A stretch of 64,000 bases of DNA from Umbilicaria muhlenbergii (taxonomy: Eukaryota; Ascomycota; Lecanoromycetes; Umbilicariales; Umbilicariaceae), in the NCBI GenBank assembly GCA_000611775.1, contig KK106982.1:5946495-6010494 (forward strand). Direction: 5' to 3'. Under the pieces are notes generated by a model that ran no database searches, had not been told where the DNA came from, and was given only the letters and a program-made list of their open reading frames with translations. Both the position numbers and the translations under genes were made by a program. Shown here in pieces: positions 45,883 to 61,299 of the stretch (the stretch's first letter is position 1; each line of letters starts with the position of its first letter).

Positions 45883-47035
45883 CTAAGGACCCAAGACCGT
45901 CCTTATAATGCAAGCGATTCCGTTGTCCGGACATACTTTGGTTCGGTTCAGCTGCTTGTCCTCAGGTCCAGTAGGTCCACTGACAAATTTCGCTGTGAGC
46001 GGGATACCAAAGATCTCCTTCTGCCTAGGGTCGCTAAGCGGATACTCGTCATCGCCCCATTGGCCAATGAAATACAGCCAGTTAGTTGGATCGCTCGAGT
46101 TGTACGCGGTATACTTGTTGCTGTTTGCATCGTAGCTGTAGTAGTAGGCGGATAGAGTTGGGTCCCAGAGGGTACCTTGGTCACAGTGGTCCTCAACTGG
46201 TCCGATAGGGAGGTTGAGGTCGGGTATTGTGTGGTCGTGGGTTCTGGGTGTGAGCTGATTAGTGCCTTATTTCGACGATGTGCGTTGATGGATGTGGTAC
46301 TCACCCAGTGGTTGCATAATTTGCGTGGGAGCCTTGGGCGCTGTAGACGACAGGCCGCTGACCATGCTTTTCGACACATTCATACGTGAAAGCTTCACCA
46401 TTCCCATGCTGGCTGAACCAGATGGTTTGCGGAACTCCGTTCAGGAAGCGGATCATGTTATGTTCCCAGTCTCCAACATGATCGCCGATTTCCTGCCCTA
46501 ATATCGTGGCGCCCTGGTTGTATGCATAGAAGTACATGTAGAACGCATCAACGTTGCCTGCACCGTGGTCGTTGACTATGATGGCGCAGCTGGTGGCTCC
46601 CTCTGTCTTGCCAGTGCTGTCAGGCTTGACGCCGTAAAGCCAGGCAGGATTCGTAGTTACATCGTCGATGGAGGTCAAATAAACAGTATGCCCTCCCAGA
46701 GCATTGAGAGTGTCGAGGTTGTCAAGAGTTAGGACTTCGGGAACGCCTGGTATAGCCGTGAAGTTATTCTTTGGTACAGTATGGACTAGTTGGGCTCCGA
46801 TGTCTGAGGGTTGGTATGGCTCCGTCGACTGCATCCACACTACCGGCGCTGCGCAAAGACGTCAGTCCTGCTGGGACTTCTCAAGGCTGGTGCTTCAAAT
46901 ACCGTAATCAACGACATACGACGGCAAGACTGCCGCTTGTCGCTCCCAGAAGGGAGTCGGGGCACCGAGGGTGAATTGATGAGTCTGCAACATGATTGCT
47001 AGGAGAGCTAGCCGGTTGTCGGTGAAAGACGCCAT
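45883..47035 (-). CDS. Vps62-family secretory protein
   Basis: Member of the Vps62 family (yeast Vps62/Tda6), linked genetically to vacuolar protein sorting but of unknown biochemical role. Exons 47035-46903, 46848-46305 and 46243-45883 (introns 54 and 61 nt) give 345 aa. A weak hydrophobic N-terminus (RLALLAIML) suggests a signal peptide. The family core is plain: YAPVVWMQSTEPYQPSDI, then VDAFYMYFYAYNQGATILG, HVGDWEHNMIRF, WFSQHGNGEAFTYE, GQRPVVYSAQGSHANYA and a C-terminal WGDDEYPLSDPRQ block. The donor at 46304 is placed so that the codon across the junction keeps GTHDHTIPDL. Complete. It stands divergent to an F-box gene across 657 bp. Confidence 0.87.
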
Positions 47036-47692
47036 TCTTTATGAATAAGAATACCGATGGACGCTACGGTCAGCGGGCAGAACTTGAGTTGATCATAAGA
47101 CATCTTGACAAAGAGTGCGTAGGGCATCTTTATATCTGGTCTTTTGAACATGTCGAAGCCGTGGTCAACACGACCAGGCAGAGACAGCGCTGATTGGTCG
47201 CAGCGAGGACACTCCCTGTCACGGAGGTCCCTTTACTATGCGACGGAGGCCTGCTGCCTTGGGAAGCTGCGCTGAACGGGTTTTATCAAATGATACGCAT
47301 GCGCGGCATGATCTTAGGGACGCCAGTCGATCAGCCGTTGATTGAAGGTCCATGCAAGGAAGGACGGAGCGCTGATCAGGAACGTGCATGCAAACGTGGA
47401 GTTGAGTGGAGTCGAATCGACTTTCGCTTAGCGATTTCTGTCTCAACCTCGCCTCAGCCAGCCCCGAGTCGCCTTCCAGCTCGCCCCAGCTCGCCCCAGC
47501 TCGCCATGTGACCCTACCGTCGCTGATGTCAGTGACCGTACTTAACGACGCTCCGGTGCCTCCGCACTTCTGATTCGGCCTCCAGGGACCAGGTTCCAGA
47601 TCAATGGTCTGCGAGAGGTACACAGGGCGTTGCAACGTGAGCCGAGTTTGCGGATGATAGGACCCGAATTGATTCAGGCTCCGCTTGGCGAA
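47036..47692. promoter_or_regulatory. Divergent intergenic region with 10-bp triplet repeat
   Basis: 657 bp between the start codons of the Vps62-like and F-box genes. Three perfect tandem copies of CCAGCTCGCC occupy 47476-47505. No other site recognised. Confidence 0.5.
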
Positions 47693-50003
47693 ATGAGTGC
47701 AAAGGCGAGCCTCTCAAGTGTACGTTCGAGGAAGCAGCAAACGTTGGTGATTGGACATGCAATTAATCTGCCGGTTGTAGCTAGAACTTTTGCCACCGGA
47801 GGTATTAGATGACATTGTCGGACGTCTGTCTCGATCGAGTCAGCGACATGCTGCTCTTGTCTGCCGGACGCTGTACAACGCCGTCATTCCGCCACTCTAC
47901 CATTCTATCGAATTGGGTGACTGTCGGAATTTACGTACCGGAGACGAGCATGACGACTCCCCCATGATCCGCATGCTGCTTGTGCTCGCTCAGAACCATT
48001 TCCTAGCTTCACAGGTGCGAGTCCTCATGCACAGGTGCCATCTATCGCTGCCAGATGTATTTCGAGATCTTCCAAATATGTTCTTTTCTGATGCAACATT
48101 GTCAATGGATCCGCGGACTCTTTGCTTGTTGCAGCTTGCAATTCAAAACATGACCAATGTCCACACTTTACGCATTGTTCTAGGCCACCATAACGTTGTC
48201 TATGGTCTGATCTTGGGCTTCTTCCGTAAGGACCGGCCACGTAAATGTCCTGTGCGGCGTCTCTGGCTGGAGAGTTCTTGCTTGGATGGAACGGAATGGG
48301 ACGAGCTAGATTCTAAGGGTCTGGAGAGTTTTCGTTACAGAAGAGCCGCAACTCTCCACGAAGCTGCAAGAAGGGACCGCCAAGGTACCATGTACGCCTT
48401 GACAAGGAGAGGCCCGGAGCTTGCTCACACTGATGTATATTCGGAGCGAACTACGCTTGCGCGGAGTGTAGATCACGCATCCACATTCTATGCCGAAGCC
48501 AGAGCTTGGGATGATGAGATATATCAAGCCTTTCCCGAGACAAGTGCTGTTCTTGCAAAAGGGCACGGCAGCGCCTCCTCGGTAGTTCCCCCCCTTCCTA
48601 TTCAGCTTTGTGTTGACCCGCGTGAGCCCGTGAAGCTCATCGGAAGGCTATTGCTAGATTGTGCTGAGACCTTGACCTCAGTTACTTTGGATTGGCTACT
48701 CGGTTCAGGGGTGGACTATGAAGAACTTGGCAGCATCTTTTCAGAATTGCCAAAGCTCCACGCTATTCAGTTTCGCAATAGTCTGTTCAACGGTGAAGGC
48801 AGAGCACGGCCTTCAACAGAGAGTTGTCTGTTTTCTGATCCTTGGTTCACTGTTCTAGCAAAAAACACTAATATCCAGTGCCTGGCATGGCAAGCGGACT
48901 CCTTCTTGCCATGTCACTACTCTTCGACAGTTTTCCCTGAAGTCACACGCCAAATTATCCTGCGACTGGGACTTACTCTCAAATCGTTACGGATTGATTC
49001 TGACCCGGTACATTCTGGAGAACGCATTACTGAATCAAACAACGGAGGGCTTACTGCTGAAGCTCGACAGAGGCGGCTGTTTCTCGAACACGTTGCGCCA
49101 GAGATGAGGACTTTGGAAGTGATCAAGGTGGAAGGTTGTATTCCCTACGATGAACGCTACGAGCTCATGCGTGCTCTAAAGCACTGTCCTCTACAAAAAG
49201 TGGTCATTATTGGCGTTTGCTACCCCGGCAGCGGTGGAACGGATTTTGACGACGTCGATGTACGAATAGCGGTACAGATCGACCAATGGGATCTCCGGAA
49301 TCCACTTCCCTTGTCTCCATTCGATTTAGACAAATATGAGAGCGACTTCGTGAGCGAAAACGAGTGGGCCGAAGCGTGTAGATCAGCAGCGACGACGAAG
49401 TTTACACCATTTTACGGTACAGTCACTGGCTCTAAACCCATCATTGATACCATTGCTATCCACCACGCTTCAACGATTACCGAGCTGAAGCTCTGCGGCT
49501 TCAGGAATGCCCCCGTTCTGCACTCCCCTCTTCCAAGGACATCGTTGATTTTCCGCTCCTTGAAGCGTTTCCATCAGCTTCGCTACATCACGACCGCAGT
49601 ATGGATGTCAACGTTCTATGACGGTGTCAATCGTGGTGATGAAATCTGCTCCTACTGGCTTGACACGCAACGTCCAACATCCACTGCTCTCGCCGTCACC
49701 GACGCCGCCAGCTCCGATAACGAATGGCTGAAGATTCTTACATCACACTTCGCACCGAGCCTGCTTGCGGAGAAAGTCGCCAACTTAATGGGTCCGTATC
49801 TTAGTCAGCAGGCGTTGGCCAGGGCATCTGGAGTCACCGTCAGAGCTCTCTTTCTCTTGACAGAAGATGAGATTAATACCAAACTTTGGGAACTTGAAGT
49901 GGTGGTGGGTACAGGGTGTCAGGTCGTCAGCTTCAGAGGGCCGAGAGGAGAAAATGATGCGGAGAAGTTTCAGGAGAAGATGGAGAATAGGGCGTGGTTT
50001 TGA
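47693..50003 (+). CDS. F-box protein
   Basis: Probable substrate adaptor of an SCF ubiquitin ligase, binding Skp1 through an N-terminal F-box. Exon 1 is only 9 codons (47693-47719, MSAKASLSS), a 61-nt intron (GTACGT...GTAG) follows, and exon 2 is 47781-50003, giving 749 aa. The F-box starts LELLPPEVLDDIVGRLSR at residues 10-27 and continues RHAALVCRTLYNAVIPPLYH. The rest has regularly spaced Leu-rich segments (LTSVTLDWLLGSG, LPKLHAIQFRNSLF, LRIDSDPVHSG, MRTLEVIKVEGC, LQKVVIIGVCYPG) that may form a degenerate leucine-rich-repeat surface for target binding. Without exon 1 the frame has no ATG before the F-box, which supports the split start. Target unknown. Confidence 0.82.
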
Positions 50004-50453
50004 GAGACTACGCACAAGACGATTATGAATAACAACGAGAACGACTGATAGTGATGGTTTACGAACTCGGAATCTATCCATCAACGACTACTTGATGCAC
50101 TTTCTCTCCACTAAACTCTCACAATTTGAACCAATTAACAATGTCCCGTCTAGAGACTCTGGACTAAATCCATGCACTATTGCTAATTATGACTGTTGAG
50201 TCATCCACATAGTAGTAAAGACTTTTTGAAATCTTACTGCCTCTAGGGGCATATGCCCTAACACCTGCACCCAAAAAGCCCACGAAATGAACCATAGCAC
50301 CCGCGCGGCACACATCACTGACCGAAACCAACGCCGACGACGCACCACAAACCCACTACTCCAGCACCGCATCCCAGCTTCTCACAAGCCACATTACCTG
50401 CAACGACAACCCCCCCTAACCCCCACATACCCCCTATCCCTTCCCACCCCCGC
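50004..50453. other. Convergent 3' flanks, nothing recognised
   Basis: 450 bp with no gene or repeat; C-rich near 50410-50450. Confidence 0.5.
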
Positions 50454-51885
<1,432 letters not shown>

Positions 51886-53300
51886 GGTGAGAATGGCAGG
51901 GTTTGCAGAGCGCGGTGTTGGAAATTTGGTGGATAGAAAGGAATTGGCAATGACATCAAATATAGGCCGTGAGTTGGAGAGAGGACAGTTTATAAATGTA
52001 GAAATAGCAGCGGAACACCTGTGAGTATAACCCTTCGTCAAATGACTGCGGCGTATCTCCCTGTTGGTGAGTGCGGCGTACCGACCCCTAAATCTGACTG
52101 AAACTTTGATTCAATCTCTTACCCTGCTGTTCCACTAAAGCTCATGAGAAGCCTGCATCACGTAAGAAGTGTACTTTCACTCGTTCTCCACAGGTTCTCC
52201 ACCTGTAGACCACGTATAACAACTAGCCCTAACCTTGCCCTTGCTGTCGAATAATCTATGATCGTGAGGTAAGACGTGAGCGACTGACAATCTGCGCGCG
52301 ACTACCTTGGGCGTAAAATGTCACTTAGGATCTTGTGATGTGCAAAGCAGTAGATGCGACACTGGCGGTGACGAAGGCAGAGGCAGAGGCAGCGACTGTG
52401 AGGCAGAGACTCGGGGCAGTGCCCGTGACACAGTGTACTTTTAGAAGTAATGAAATTGAACGCTCTTTCCAGGCCTGGAACATAAGACTGAGCCTTATAA
52501 GTGAGCACCGCGTAATGGCATGTCAAAAAAATGGAGATGAAGGCGAAGAATACGCCGCGGTCGAAATCACCTGCTATGGTCAGTATAGGGGGCCTTCTGT
52601 TTCTGTGTGTTTACTTGTTCCAGTCTCAATCTTGATGTTGCGGTCCGTAATAGGAAGGCGGCTCAGGAATTTGAAGACTCAACAGCTTCATTCAGTCAGA
52701 AGATGACTGAACCTCTGAGATTGACCTTGAGGCTTCTCAGATCGCTTTCTTTCTGTTGACAGTTCCTTAATTCTTTTCTCAGATCAACTTTGAACAACCA
52801 GGTTCCTATCAGCTCCTCCGTCTCCTCAAACCTCAGGCAACCTCGTTGATTCGATAGAACAGATGAAGCACAATGAATCTCTGGCTCGTGATTGATGTCT
52901 CCCAATTCAGTGGCAATAAATCCCTGCGCAGGTCACCAAAATATGCGCCAGATCAGGGGGGTCCAAAGTATTGGTTGAATTGGTGCATAATCTAGAAGCA
53001 AGAAGCCTGCTACGAAGCTATTAAATGTGGCGGCTTACCTAAGCCGTCCTACACCATCCCCCACTCTCCCGAACTGTAGCAGACTTCAAGATCAGCGGAA
53101 GCAACTGATAACACCTCATGTGATGAGTGGCTTCCAGCCATAAGCAAATAACTTCCTCCAATATCAAATGCTGAGCAAAAACAACGATTTCAAGCGCAAT
53201 GCACCAAGTCAACACTGATCAAGTTCAGCCCTTCAAGTCATCTGTGTGTCTGTTCTGTGACTGTGGTCTTGAAGCCAGGGCATTCATCAGATATCATGCC
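51886..53300. other. Intergenic, boundary between genic DNA and CpG-poor element
   Basis: No credible gene. CpG dinucleotides are still present to about 53290 (for example in 53040-53300) and then almost vanish. If the retroelement keeps a left terminal repeat it may lie within 52690-53310, but I could not delimit one. Confidence 0.4.
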
Positions 53301-55899
53301 AGACGGCTGAGTCCCTTATGAGTTATCCATTCAGCAGCTGGATCCACAAGAAAAATAAGAATATCAGCAAAATAATACTTCAGCAGCTCAAACATCCTTC
53401 ACCTAGGCTTCTCCCTGCTTGCTATCTTAATACACTGACAAGCTCACTCCTCCTGAGTAACATCCTTCAGCCCTTCTCCCTGATTGCTTTCTTCAGACAG
53501 GTCATTGTTATCTTCTGTGTTGTTGACAGGTCTCACTTCCTCAGGTTTCTCTGCATTGATCTCAGGCTCTTTCCCTGCCTTGAGTCATAAATGAGCTCTC
53601 AACTTTAGAACTTCCTGATTGAGTGAGTGAATTCTGATGTCCTGAAACCTGATATACTCCTGCACTGCATCTGCCTCTCTCCTCACATTGATAAATAACT
53701 GCTGAAGTTTCAAGTTCTGTTCAATGAGGGCTGCATTCACGGCATTTCATGTGATTGCTGTCTCCATCTTCAATTTGGTGGCTGTCATGAGTTTAGTGAC
53801 ACTGTGTTCAATCATGACTTCTGAGTCTTTTCGCTGCTTCTTGAGGCGTTGAACTTTGATCAATGAGCTCAGTTCAACTGTCTCATTCAAATGTAGACCC
53901 TGATAGATCATTTCTTGTTTTGTCAGACTGACAAGCTTTCTACCCTCTTCTGACTTCAATGCCTTTGCAAACTTGTCAGTCTTCTGATCATGTTTGTCTT
54001 CTGTCTGCTTACTCCTTTTAATCTGAATTCTCTTCCCCTCAAAGAGCTCTGAATTCTCATCTCACTTCTTCTTTCATTTCAAGTCCCTGATAAGTTTACT
54101 GAGTAACTCATCATTTAAGTACTTGTTCCTGCTGTCATCCTTCACATTCATCAGCCGTCAGTATTCCTTGTATAACATCCCTTTTCAGTTAAAGCAGTAT
54201 GACACTTCAAGATAACAGTCTGTCCTTGTCCTGATGCATGTTATGTCAATCAGTTCTCTATTCATCTTTTGCTGATTCATTAAGATGTCTTGATCTTGAT
54301 CTGACACTCTGAGTTTAACTTCTGTGATGATCATCTGCTTTCATTTTCTGCTTGTCAGCTGATCACTTATGAATGTCTCAATTGACATGATTCCTAAAGA
54401 ATCCTGCATGCTGTTCAGCCTCTGTGTAAAGATATCTGAGATCTCTTTTAAGAGCTTCACTGTCATTCACTGTAACACCTGATCTGAGTATCTGAGTGTT
54501 ATCAAATTCTCCTCATCTTCTTTCCCCTCATCCTTCTGATTGCTCTTATGAGCATCAGTTGACTTCATCAAGGTCTTTGAGTGAGCTTTCATCTTGACTT
54601 TCCCGCTCAGCGTCATCTTTCATGATGTTTTGAGAGTGAAAGACGTGTTGATTGCTTTAAATGTTATTGAGATCTGACTTGATCCTTGCTGTACTGACTG
54701 CATGATTTGTTAATTTAACCTCTCACATTTCTTATCTGTTCCTGACTTGTTTGTATCTGTAATCCTCAGGTATTGAGTTCTCTTGCACAGTCATTTTTTT
54801 CTTAATGACTCTTCCTCTTCTTCAACTCAACCACTATCCTTCATTTCTTGTTTCAGCTCATTCAACCTCAGTCTTGTTCACTCTCTTGATTTGAATGCCC
54901 TAAATTCCTTTAAGCTGAATCACTGCTCATAACTTTTCTGAACTTGTGTGGTCTCACTGCTTAATGTAGATGATTATGAGGGTCTGATGAGCTGAAGACT
55001 TTCTGCCATAACTGAAGCTCCTGTCACAATTGATGGTTTCAGTGATTGATTTCATGAACATTCAATGAGGCTGAGTTCTCTCACAACAATGCAAGAGGCA
55101 GGTGTTGCTGATCATCTTTATACAGACATGATGAGGTGAGAGAGAGCAAGAGTGATCATGTGAAAGAGAGGAGTTCTCACTTCACTCTGCACAGTGAATG
55201 ATTTCCGCCGCCTCATTATTCTCATACATTGAGTTCCGCCTTCAGGTTCTTCACCTTCACTCATGTTAATTAAAAATTTGCTGATGCCTGCAGCTTTGAT
55301 GCTTTATGTATATGCTGCACTCCTTGTATTCTGTATTCTGATGATGATTTGTTAATGTCTCATAAACTTACTGAGCATCTCCTGATGAGTGATATTTCTG
55401 AATTCTGTCTTCCTGCTGTAAGACCTTCCCTGTCAATTCATCTGTCATATCACTGCTCATCTTTCCTCAAGTCTTTAAGTTACTTGTTGAGCTTCTTTTC
55501 TGATTCTACTTCTCCTTCCTGTAGCTCATCCGCCTTTAATAGTTCATCTGATGATGTTTATTATGACAGGTAGACAGGACTCTTGATATGCATCTTTGAG
55601 AACTTATTGATTAATGATCTGTCTGAGTTTTAATTATAATTGTGCCCTCTGCTGTCCTCTGTTTCCTGTGATGTTGATCAGGCACTTTCTATTTCATTAA
55701 TCTCTGTGAGTGCATTCAGTCATTGCACCTCTCCTCCTGAGTCTTCACCCTCATCAGTGATTCTTCCTCTCAGTATTTTTTTCATGTCCTCACAGTTAAG
55801 CTCTCTTTATCTCCTTCAGTCAGGATTGAAGGTTCATTGCTCTCTTTTTTCAGAATGATCATTCTGCTTCATCCTCATATTCAGGAGGGTAAATCATCT

Positions 55900-57150
55900 T
55901 TGATGTAAAAAAATCACTGCTTACAGTGTCTGAAAGCTCATTGAGTTTCTTCTGTTCATTAATCAGCAGTCTTGCTTTCTTCTGAGCTTTTGACTGATCT
56001 GTCATTCACTTGTTAACTTTCTTTTTTATTTCCTTGTTGATTTCTGTGATTGATTTTCACAACTGGTCACTGTGATTGAATTCTGTTCACTGCTGAAATA
56101 CTTTAATATCATTAATATGATACCTGTCTTTCACCTGTTGCGTGTGAATGTCTTGCAGTCAAACAAATCAGCTGAAGGACTTCACTTTGCTCACTTGATA
56201 TAATTCTTCTCATCAGGCTTTTAACTTATGACTTCTTTATTCATTCTGAGCAAGTTGATGAAGGCAAACTAAATCTCCTCTCACTGAAGATGCCTTTTCA
56301 TCTCTCTTCATGTTCATTTTCTCAGTGAGGGACTGCTGTTCCCTGAGCTGCCTCTTCACTGCCAACGTCTGAATCTCATCAAGGATGATCATTCAGGTCT
56401 TGAAGTTCTTTTTTTAAATGATGTTTAAATTCACAATAATTTCTTCTGCATTCACTGCAACTGCTCATCCCCTTACCTCATTCTTGAATTGAATGATATC
56501 TCCTGAAAACTTCAGCTGAAATCTGAGGAGCAGTTGTGCAAGATTATATTCATGTGTTTTGATCTGTTGAGTATTCACTGCATGAGTTAGCTTCAGGATA
56601 ACCTCATCTCATCAGAAGATTTATGAGGTGTTGTTTTGTAACTCTGCTCTCAGCATTGATAACATTAACTGTACATATCACTTTGAGAGTCTGACAATTA
56701 AAAGATGAGAAATCACTGCACTGATCTGTTGTACCCCTTCATCCTTAAGCATCTGAGTGAACTCTCCCGCAAAGTGACTGTCATTATCATTGTATACAGT
56801 TCTCAGATTGCTGTACACATTCAATACTGATCTCCTTCAGATCGTTGTTGTATTTGCTGAATTTGCTATCAGCACTGTATCTGAAAACAAGTACTTAGTG
56901 ACATAATTCATCATTATACAAATGTACTGTGCTCCTGATTCTGCAATTGATGAGAATGATTCTATGTAATCAATTCTCATCATGTTCATGAGTTGAAGGT
57001 GGAAAATGAGGAGTAATTCATGAGTGAGGCGCAGAGGTCTTAACATTTGACAGTTTGAGCACATCTTGCAGTATTTTGAGATGTTCTTGCCTCTGGTTGG
57101 CCATCAATACTTATCAATTGCTCAATGAAATGTAATCTTGTCTGAAAAGT
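55900..57150 (-). other. Retroelement part: integrase
   Basis: Minus-strand translation near 56837-57064 shows an HHCC-like Cys-x-x-Cys segment and the start of the integrase core (IDYIESFSS ... QYICIMMNYVTKYLF). Left boundary approximate. Part of the broken element. Confidence 0.7.
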
Positions 57151-57599
57151 GACTGTGCACATTATGAAGAAGCTTAAGCGCATCTTTAACCTCTCCTGAA
57201 TGAAGACACCTGCTCAACTTCTCAGATCATTCTTGATATTTTAGCAGGTTTTGATCCTTCAAGTCACCTGCAATCAACACAAATTGATTCACTTTGACCT
57301 CTGTCAATCAGATCTTGAACTTCAGCAATCATTTTGTTGTTGCATTCAGGCGGGTCATCTTGTACTCAATGATGACAATGTACCACGGGTCTTTCATTCA
57401 CTTCACTCACTCAGTACATCATATTGAATCTTCCTGCTCACTCATGTCTCCTTCTTCATTGTCTTCCCCTTTGTGAGGTTGTTTACTTGTCATATCAGTT
57501 ATCACCCCCTCCTTCTCAGCAAAGAATGCAATCATGAGAACATCATCTTCATCATCAATTGAGTCATATGACGGGTGACCTCTGATTCTTGACATCTCA

Positions 57600-58100
57600 T
57601 CAGTCACAGTGAGTTCTCTCCCTGAGACATGATGAATCTTCAGATCATACTCACTCAGTCTTAATTGTCATCTCATGATTCTCCTTGTTGCATCTTCAGA
57701 CTGAAGCGTCCCTAGTAGCACCTGATGATCAGTGTACAGTTTAACTGAGTAATTTGATCCTTTTATCAGTCATCAAACCTCTTTCAGGCTTTTCACTACA
57801 GCAAGTGTCTCTCATTCTGTAGTATGATATCTCATTTGCGCTGAGGCAAATTAATATGACAAGAACATCATCATCTTCATTGCATTCAAATGATCTGTTT
57901 TCATGATCATCTCATTCAGAGTTTCTTTCAGCTGAAATAAGCACCCTCCTGCTCTGTACTTGAATGCATCAGTGAAAAGGTGATACTGTAGGTTATCATC
58001 ATCACCTGAACAGCTGTTCTTCAAGACTGCTTTCTTCATTAAGTTAAACACTTCTTGATGCTTTTTCATTCACTTGAAGCTTGTAAGCATCTTAATCTTT
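57600..58100 (-). other. Retroelement part: RNase H
   Basis: LFTDAFKYRAGGCLFQ near 57950 matches the first strand of Ty3/gypsy RNase H (TDAS-x-x-GxGxVL). Boundaries approximate. Part of the broken element. Confidence 0.75.
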
Positions 58101-58299
58101 CTTCTTCTTTCATCAACAACCTCCTCTGTGATTTCTTTCATGATGAACTTTTTCATTATTATTGATAACTCAACTCTTCCTGGAATGTACCTCTTCAGAA
58201 ATGAAAGCATGTGACAAAATCATAGAACCTCTCCTGAGTTTGTAGAGACAGGATACTTTTAAAACATCATTAATTTGTTCTCTGACAGGTGAATATCAT

Positions 58300-59100
58300 T
58301 AGGTTCATGTTGATGCTTAAGAATCTTGACTTTTTCAACAAAAAACTTGCATTTTGACGGATTCAAAGTTAGTTTCACTCATGTCAATCATGAGAAGTAG
58401 TGATCATGTAGGAAGTTCAGAAGGTTCTTAAATGTATCTGCCTCATCAACACCATCATTCATGAAGTGAGAGAACATAGTCTTGCCTGAGTTGACATCTC
58501 TGAGGGCAGGTTTCAGGTTGAGAGCTGATATCTTTGATGTGATTAAATTCTTCAATCAAGCATATGTTCCTGATGCTTCAGTCAGCCCTTGACTCATCCT
58601 CAAGTAACAGTATTGCTCATTGTCAACAGAGAATGCTGTCTTATATGCATGTGATAAATGAATGAGAACTGCTCAATACTCATTTGATGCATCAGCAGAG
58701 AATACATATTTGATGTAAAGCTGTGTTATCACTTTTAAAACAGGTTCTATCCTTCACATTGAATAGTTCAATTTGATGATGGCATCATTTAAAGAGCAGA
58801 ATGCATGCATCATTCTTAATTTACTTGTTTCCTTCCTTGAGAATCAACTCTTCACACATCATGAGGAGATACATTGAGTGATTATGTCAACTTTTGCAAT
58901 CACTGAGATGTTATCTGTTTATCACTTCAACTCCTCTGTCATAAATAGCGGCTGTCCTGAGATCACTGGAATGGAATCTCTATATGTTGAGATTCAGTGT
59001 ATGATCAAATCTGTTTCAGGCATCTTTTAAATGTCCTCAATGAAGAGGTTTTTTCATGTTTTTAAAAGCAAGGTGACTGATGTCTGCTGTTTCTTTGTAA
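58300..59100 (-). other. Retroelement part: reverse transcriptase
   Basis: The minus strand carries recognisable palm blocks: TAFSVDNEQYCYLRM and QGLTEASGTY near 58540-58650, and the region of the catalytic aspartates followed by GVDEADTFKNLLNFLHDHYF near 58400-58480. Part of the broken element. Confidence 0.75.
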
Positions 59101-60239
59101 TTGCTAAAGGCCTGATCATCTGAGGGAATCAGCTTAATCATTCTCTAAATTCATGACTTTCTGCTGTAAGCATGTTTCATTTAAATGATGTAAGCTGATG
59201 TTCTGTAAGAAATCTCAGCTGTTCACTTCTGAGTGTTAACTTTTCCTCTGATACACTTCCCTCCTGAAGTCCTTGAGCAACAAATGACTCAGGGACATAC
59301 TCATCATTGATGCTTTTTCAATATCATTCTTCATCCTCTGTTGAGTCTCATCATCAAATTCAGTCTTTGATTCTCATAAAACTGATCACCTTGACTGACT
59401 TTCCTGTTCCTGTCAGTACATCTTCATCTGATCATTAATGAGGTAGGCATCTCACAGCAGGTGATCATCTCAGCAGGCTCTTGTTTTCTGTTCATGATGT
59501 TATATCACTCTCCCTTCATTGATCTTCTGCTCATTTCATGTTGACTTTTAGTTGACTGACTTCCTTTCTTCACTGATTATATATTTTTTCAGCTTCTGCT
59601 TCAGCAGGTCTCAGGGACTTATTTATAACAAGTAGTCATGAGGTCATTGTAAGAAATTTAACTTTATGTGTGACTCAATCAATATCCTCTTGAATAATGT
59701 TGATGTGAAACACGTCAGCTGTCCTTCATCTGATCTTTTTCCTTGATTGCAGGTTCTCTGATCAGACTGCTCAGCCTGTTAAATTCTTGACCTTCTCTTA
59801 ATCTGCCTTTTTTAAGCTTTCTCACTGAGTTCTTCTTTCCTCCTTAACAGCATCTGATGCCTCTCCCTCTCCTTTTTCTGAATGCTTCTCATTCTTAAAC
59901 TTCAGGTCATTTAAGAATGATTCTCTTTTCCTGAATCCTCTCAGTCTGATTTGTAGTCTGATTCTTCAAGATATTCATCTTTCAGTGCCTGTTCCTGAGC
60001 TTCTGTAATAATTTCTTGTAGAATGGCCTCAGTGCGTTCATAGAGTTTGTACATTAAGTCTCAAAGAGTCTCTTTGTTGAATGAGACCTCAGCTACATCA
60101 ATTTCTTCATTGAGGAAGACTTCTGAAATGAAAGATTAAGGTGAGGTGTTTAAATCACTCAGTGTCACTTGCTGTTGAATCCTGTTGTCATCCTTGATTC
60201 AGTACTGATTTATAACATAGTATCCCTCTGCCTCTACAC

Positions 60240-60500
60240 TCTGTAACCAAGGACGTCCTAAGATGAGTGAGTATGAGGTGTTTTCAGTGACTATGTACAT
60301 GATAAGGATCTTGAGAACATTCATGACAGTGCACTTGAATCTCATAAATTCCTTAAGCTGTTGAACATTACCATCTGCCAGGTGAACTGAAACTGAGTTG
60401 TCAAGATAAACTCACAAATTCATTCTTTGTATCACTTTTTCAGGTATCATATTGATAGATGCTTCAGAGTTCAGAAGAACTTTGCTCACATCTCACTCAC
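60240..60500 (-). other. Retroelement part: aspartic protease
   Basis: Minus-strand text near 60430-60490 corresponds to the active-site block followed by INMIPEKVIQRM, and ILGRPWLQ near 60241-60275 is the usual second protease motif. Part of the broken element. Confidence 0.75.
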
Positions 60501-61299
60501 TTACATCATTGTGACGGGACTTCACTATAGCAGTTGTGTAGAAGTTATCAGGGATTGATGTTGCAGGCCTCAATTGTTGCTGACTGCATGATGCTCTCTC
60601 ACTGATCAATTCAACATTATTCACTTCAATAATCATCTGTTGTGTCACTCTCCTCACTTGAAGCTTCTGTTCAGTTTTGAAATCAGGGTGAGGTTTTAAT
60701 TGTAAGCACTTCATCAGTGCCTCCTGAGCCTTTGAGGCTAGGTGTGCAAGCTGAATTAATGAGATTGAAACTGTGATATCATGTAAGAAGCTCATGATGT
60801 TTCATGTTGATTGTTCACTCATTTTCCTCAGCTTTCACAGTCCTCCTGCTGATCTGAGGGCCTTCAGTTTTGATGCTGATGAAACATGCTCATTAGATTG
60901 CTCTGATCTCAGTGCAAATGCTCTGATTCTTAATCTCATATCTGAGCCCTTCCTCTTCACCTGCTTTCATGAAACAGTGAGCTCTTCCTCATCATCATCC
61001 TTCAGATCTGCATTCACCTGAGTCTGCTTATCAACTGTGAATACTTCATCATCACCCTCATTTAGCATTACTTCATAAACATCCCTTATGAATGTGTCTT
61101 CATCTTCATCATCTCAGTCTCTCAACTCAATGATGTTTCCTGACCAGCTGATCTGAGATGCCTCAGCAATGCTCATCATGTGTTTTGCCTGAGCACTTAT
61201 CATCACTTGCTGACCCTGCATTGCTTCTTGTTGATTGTTCATTGCAGGTTTCACCTGTGAAATAATGTTTAATCCTGTCACTGAACTTACTTGAGTGTT

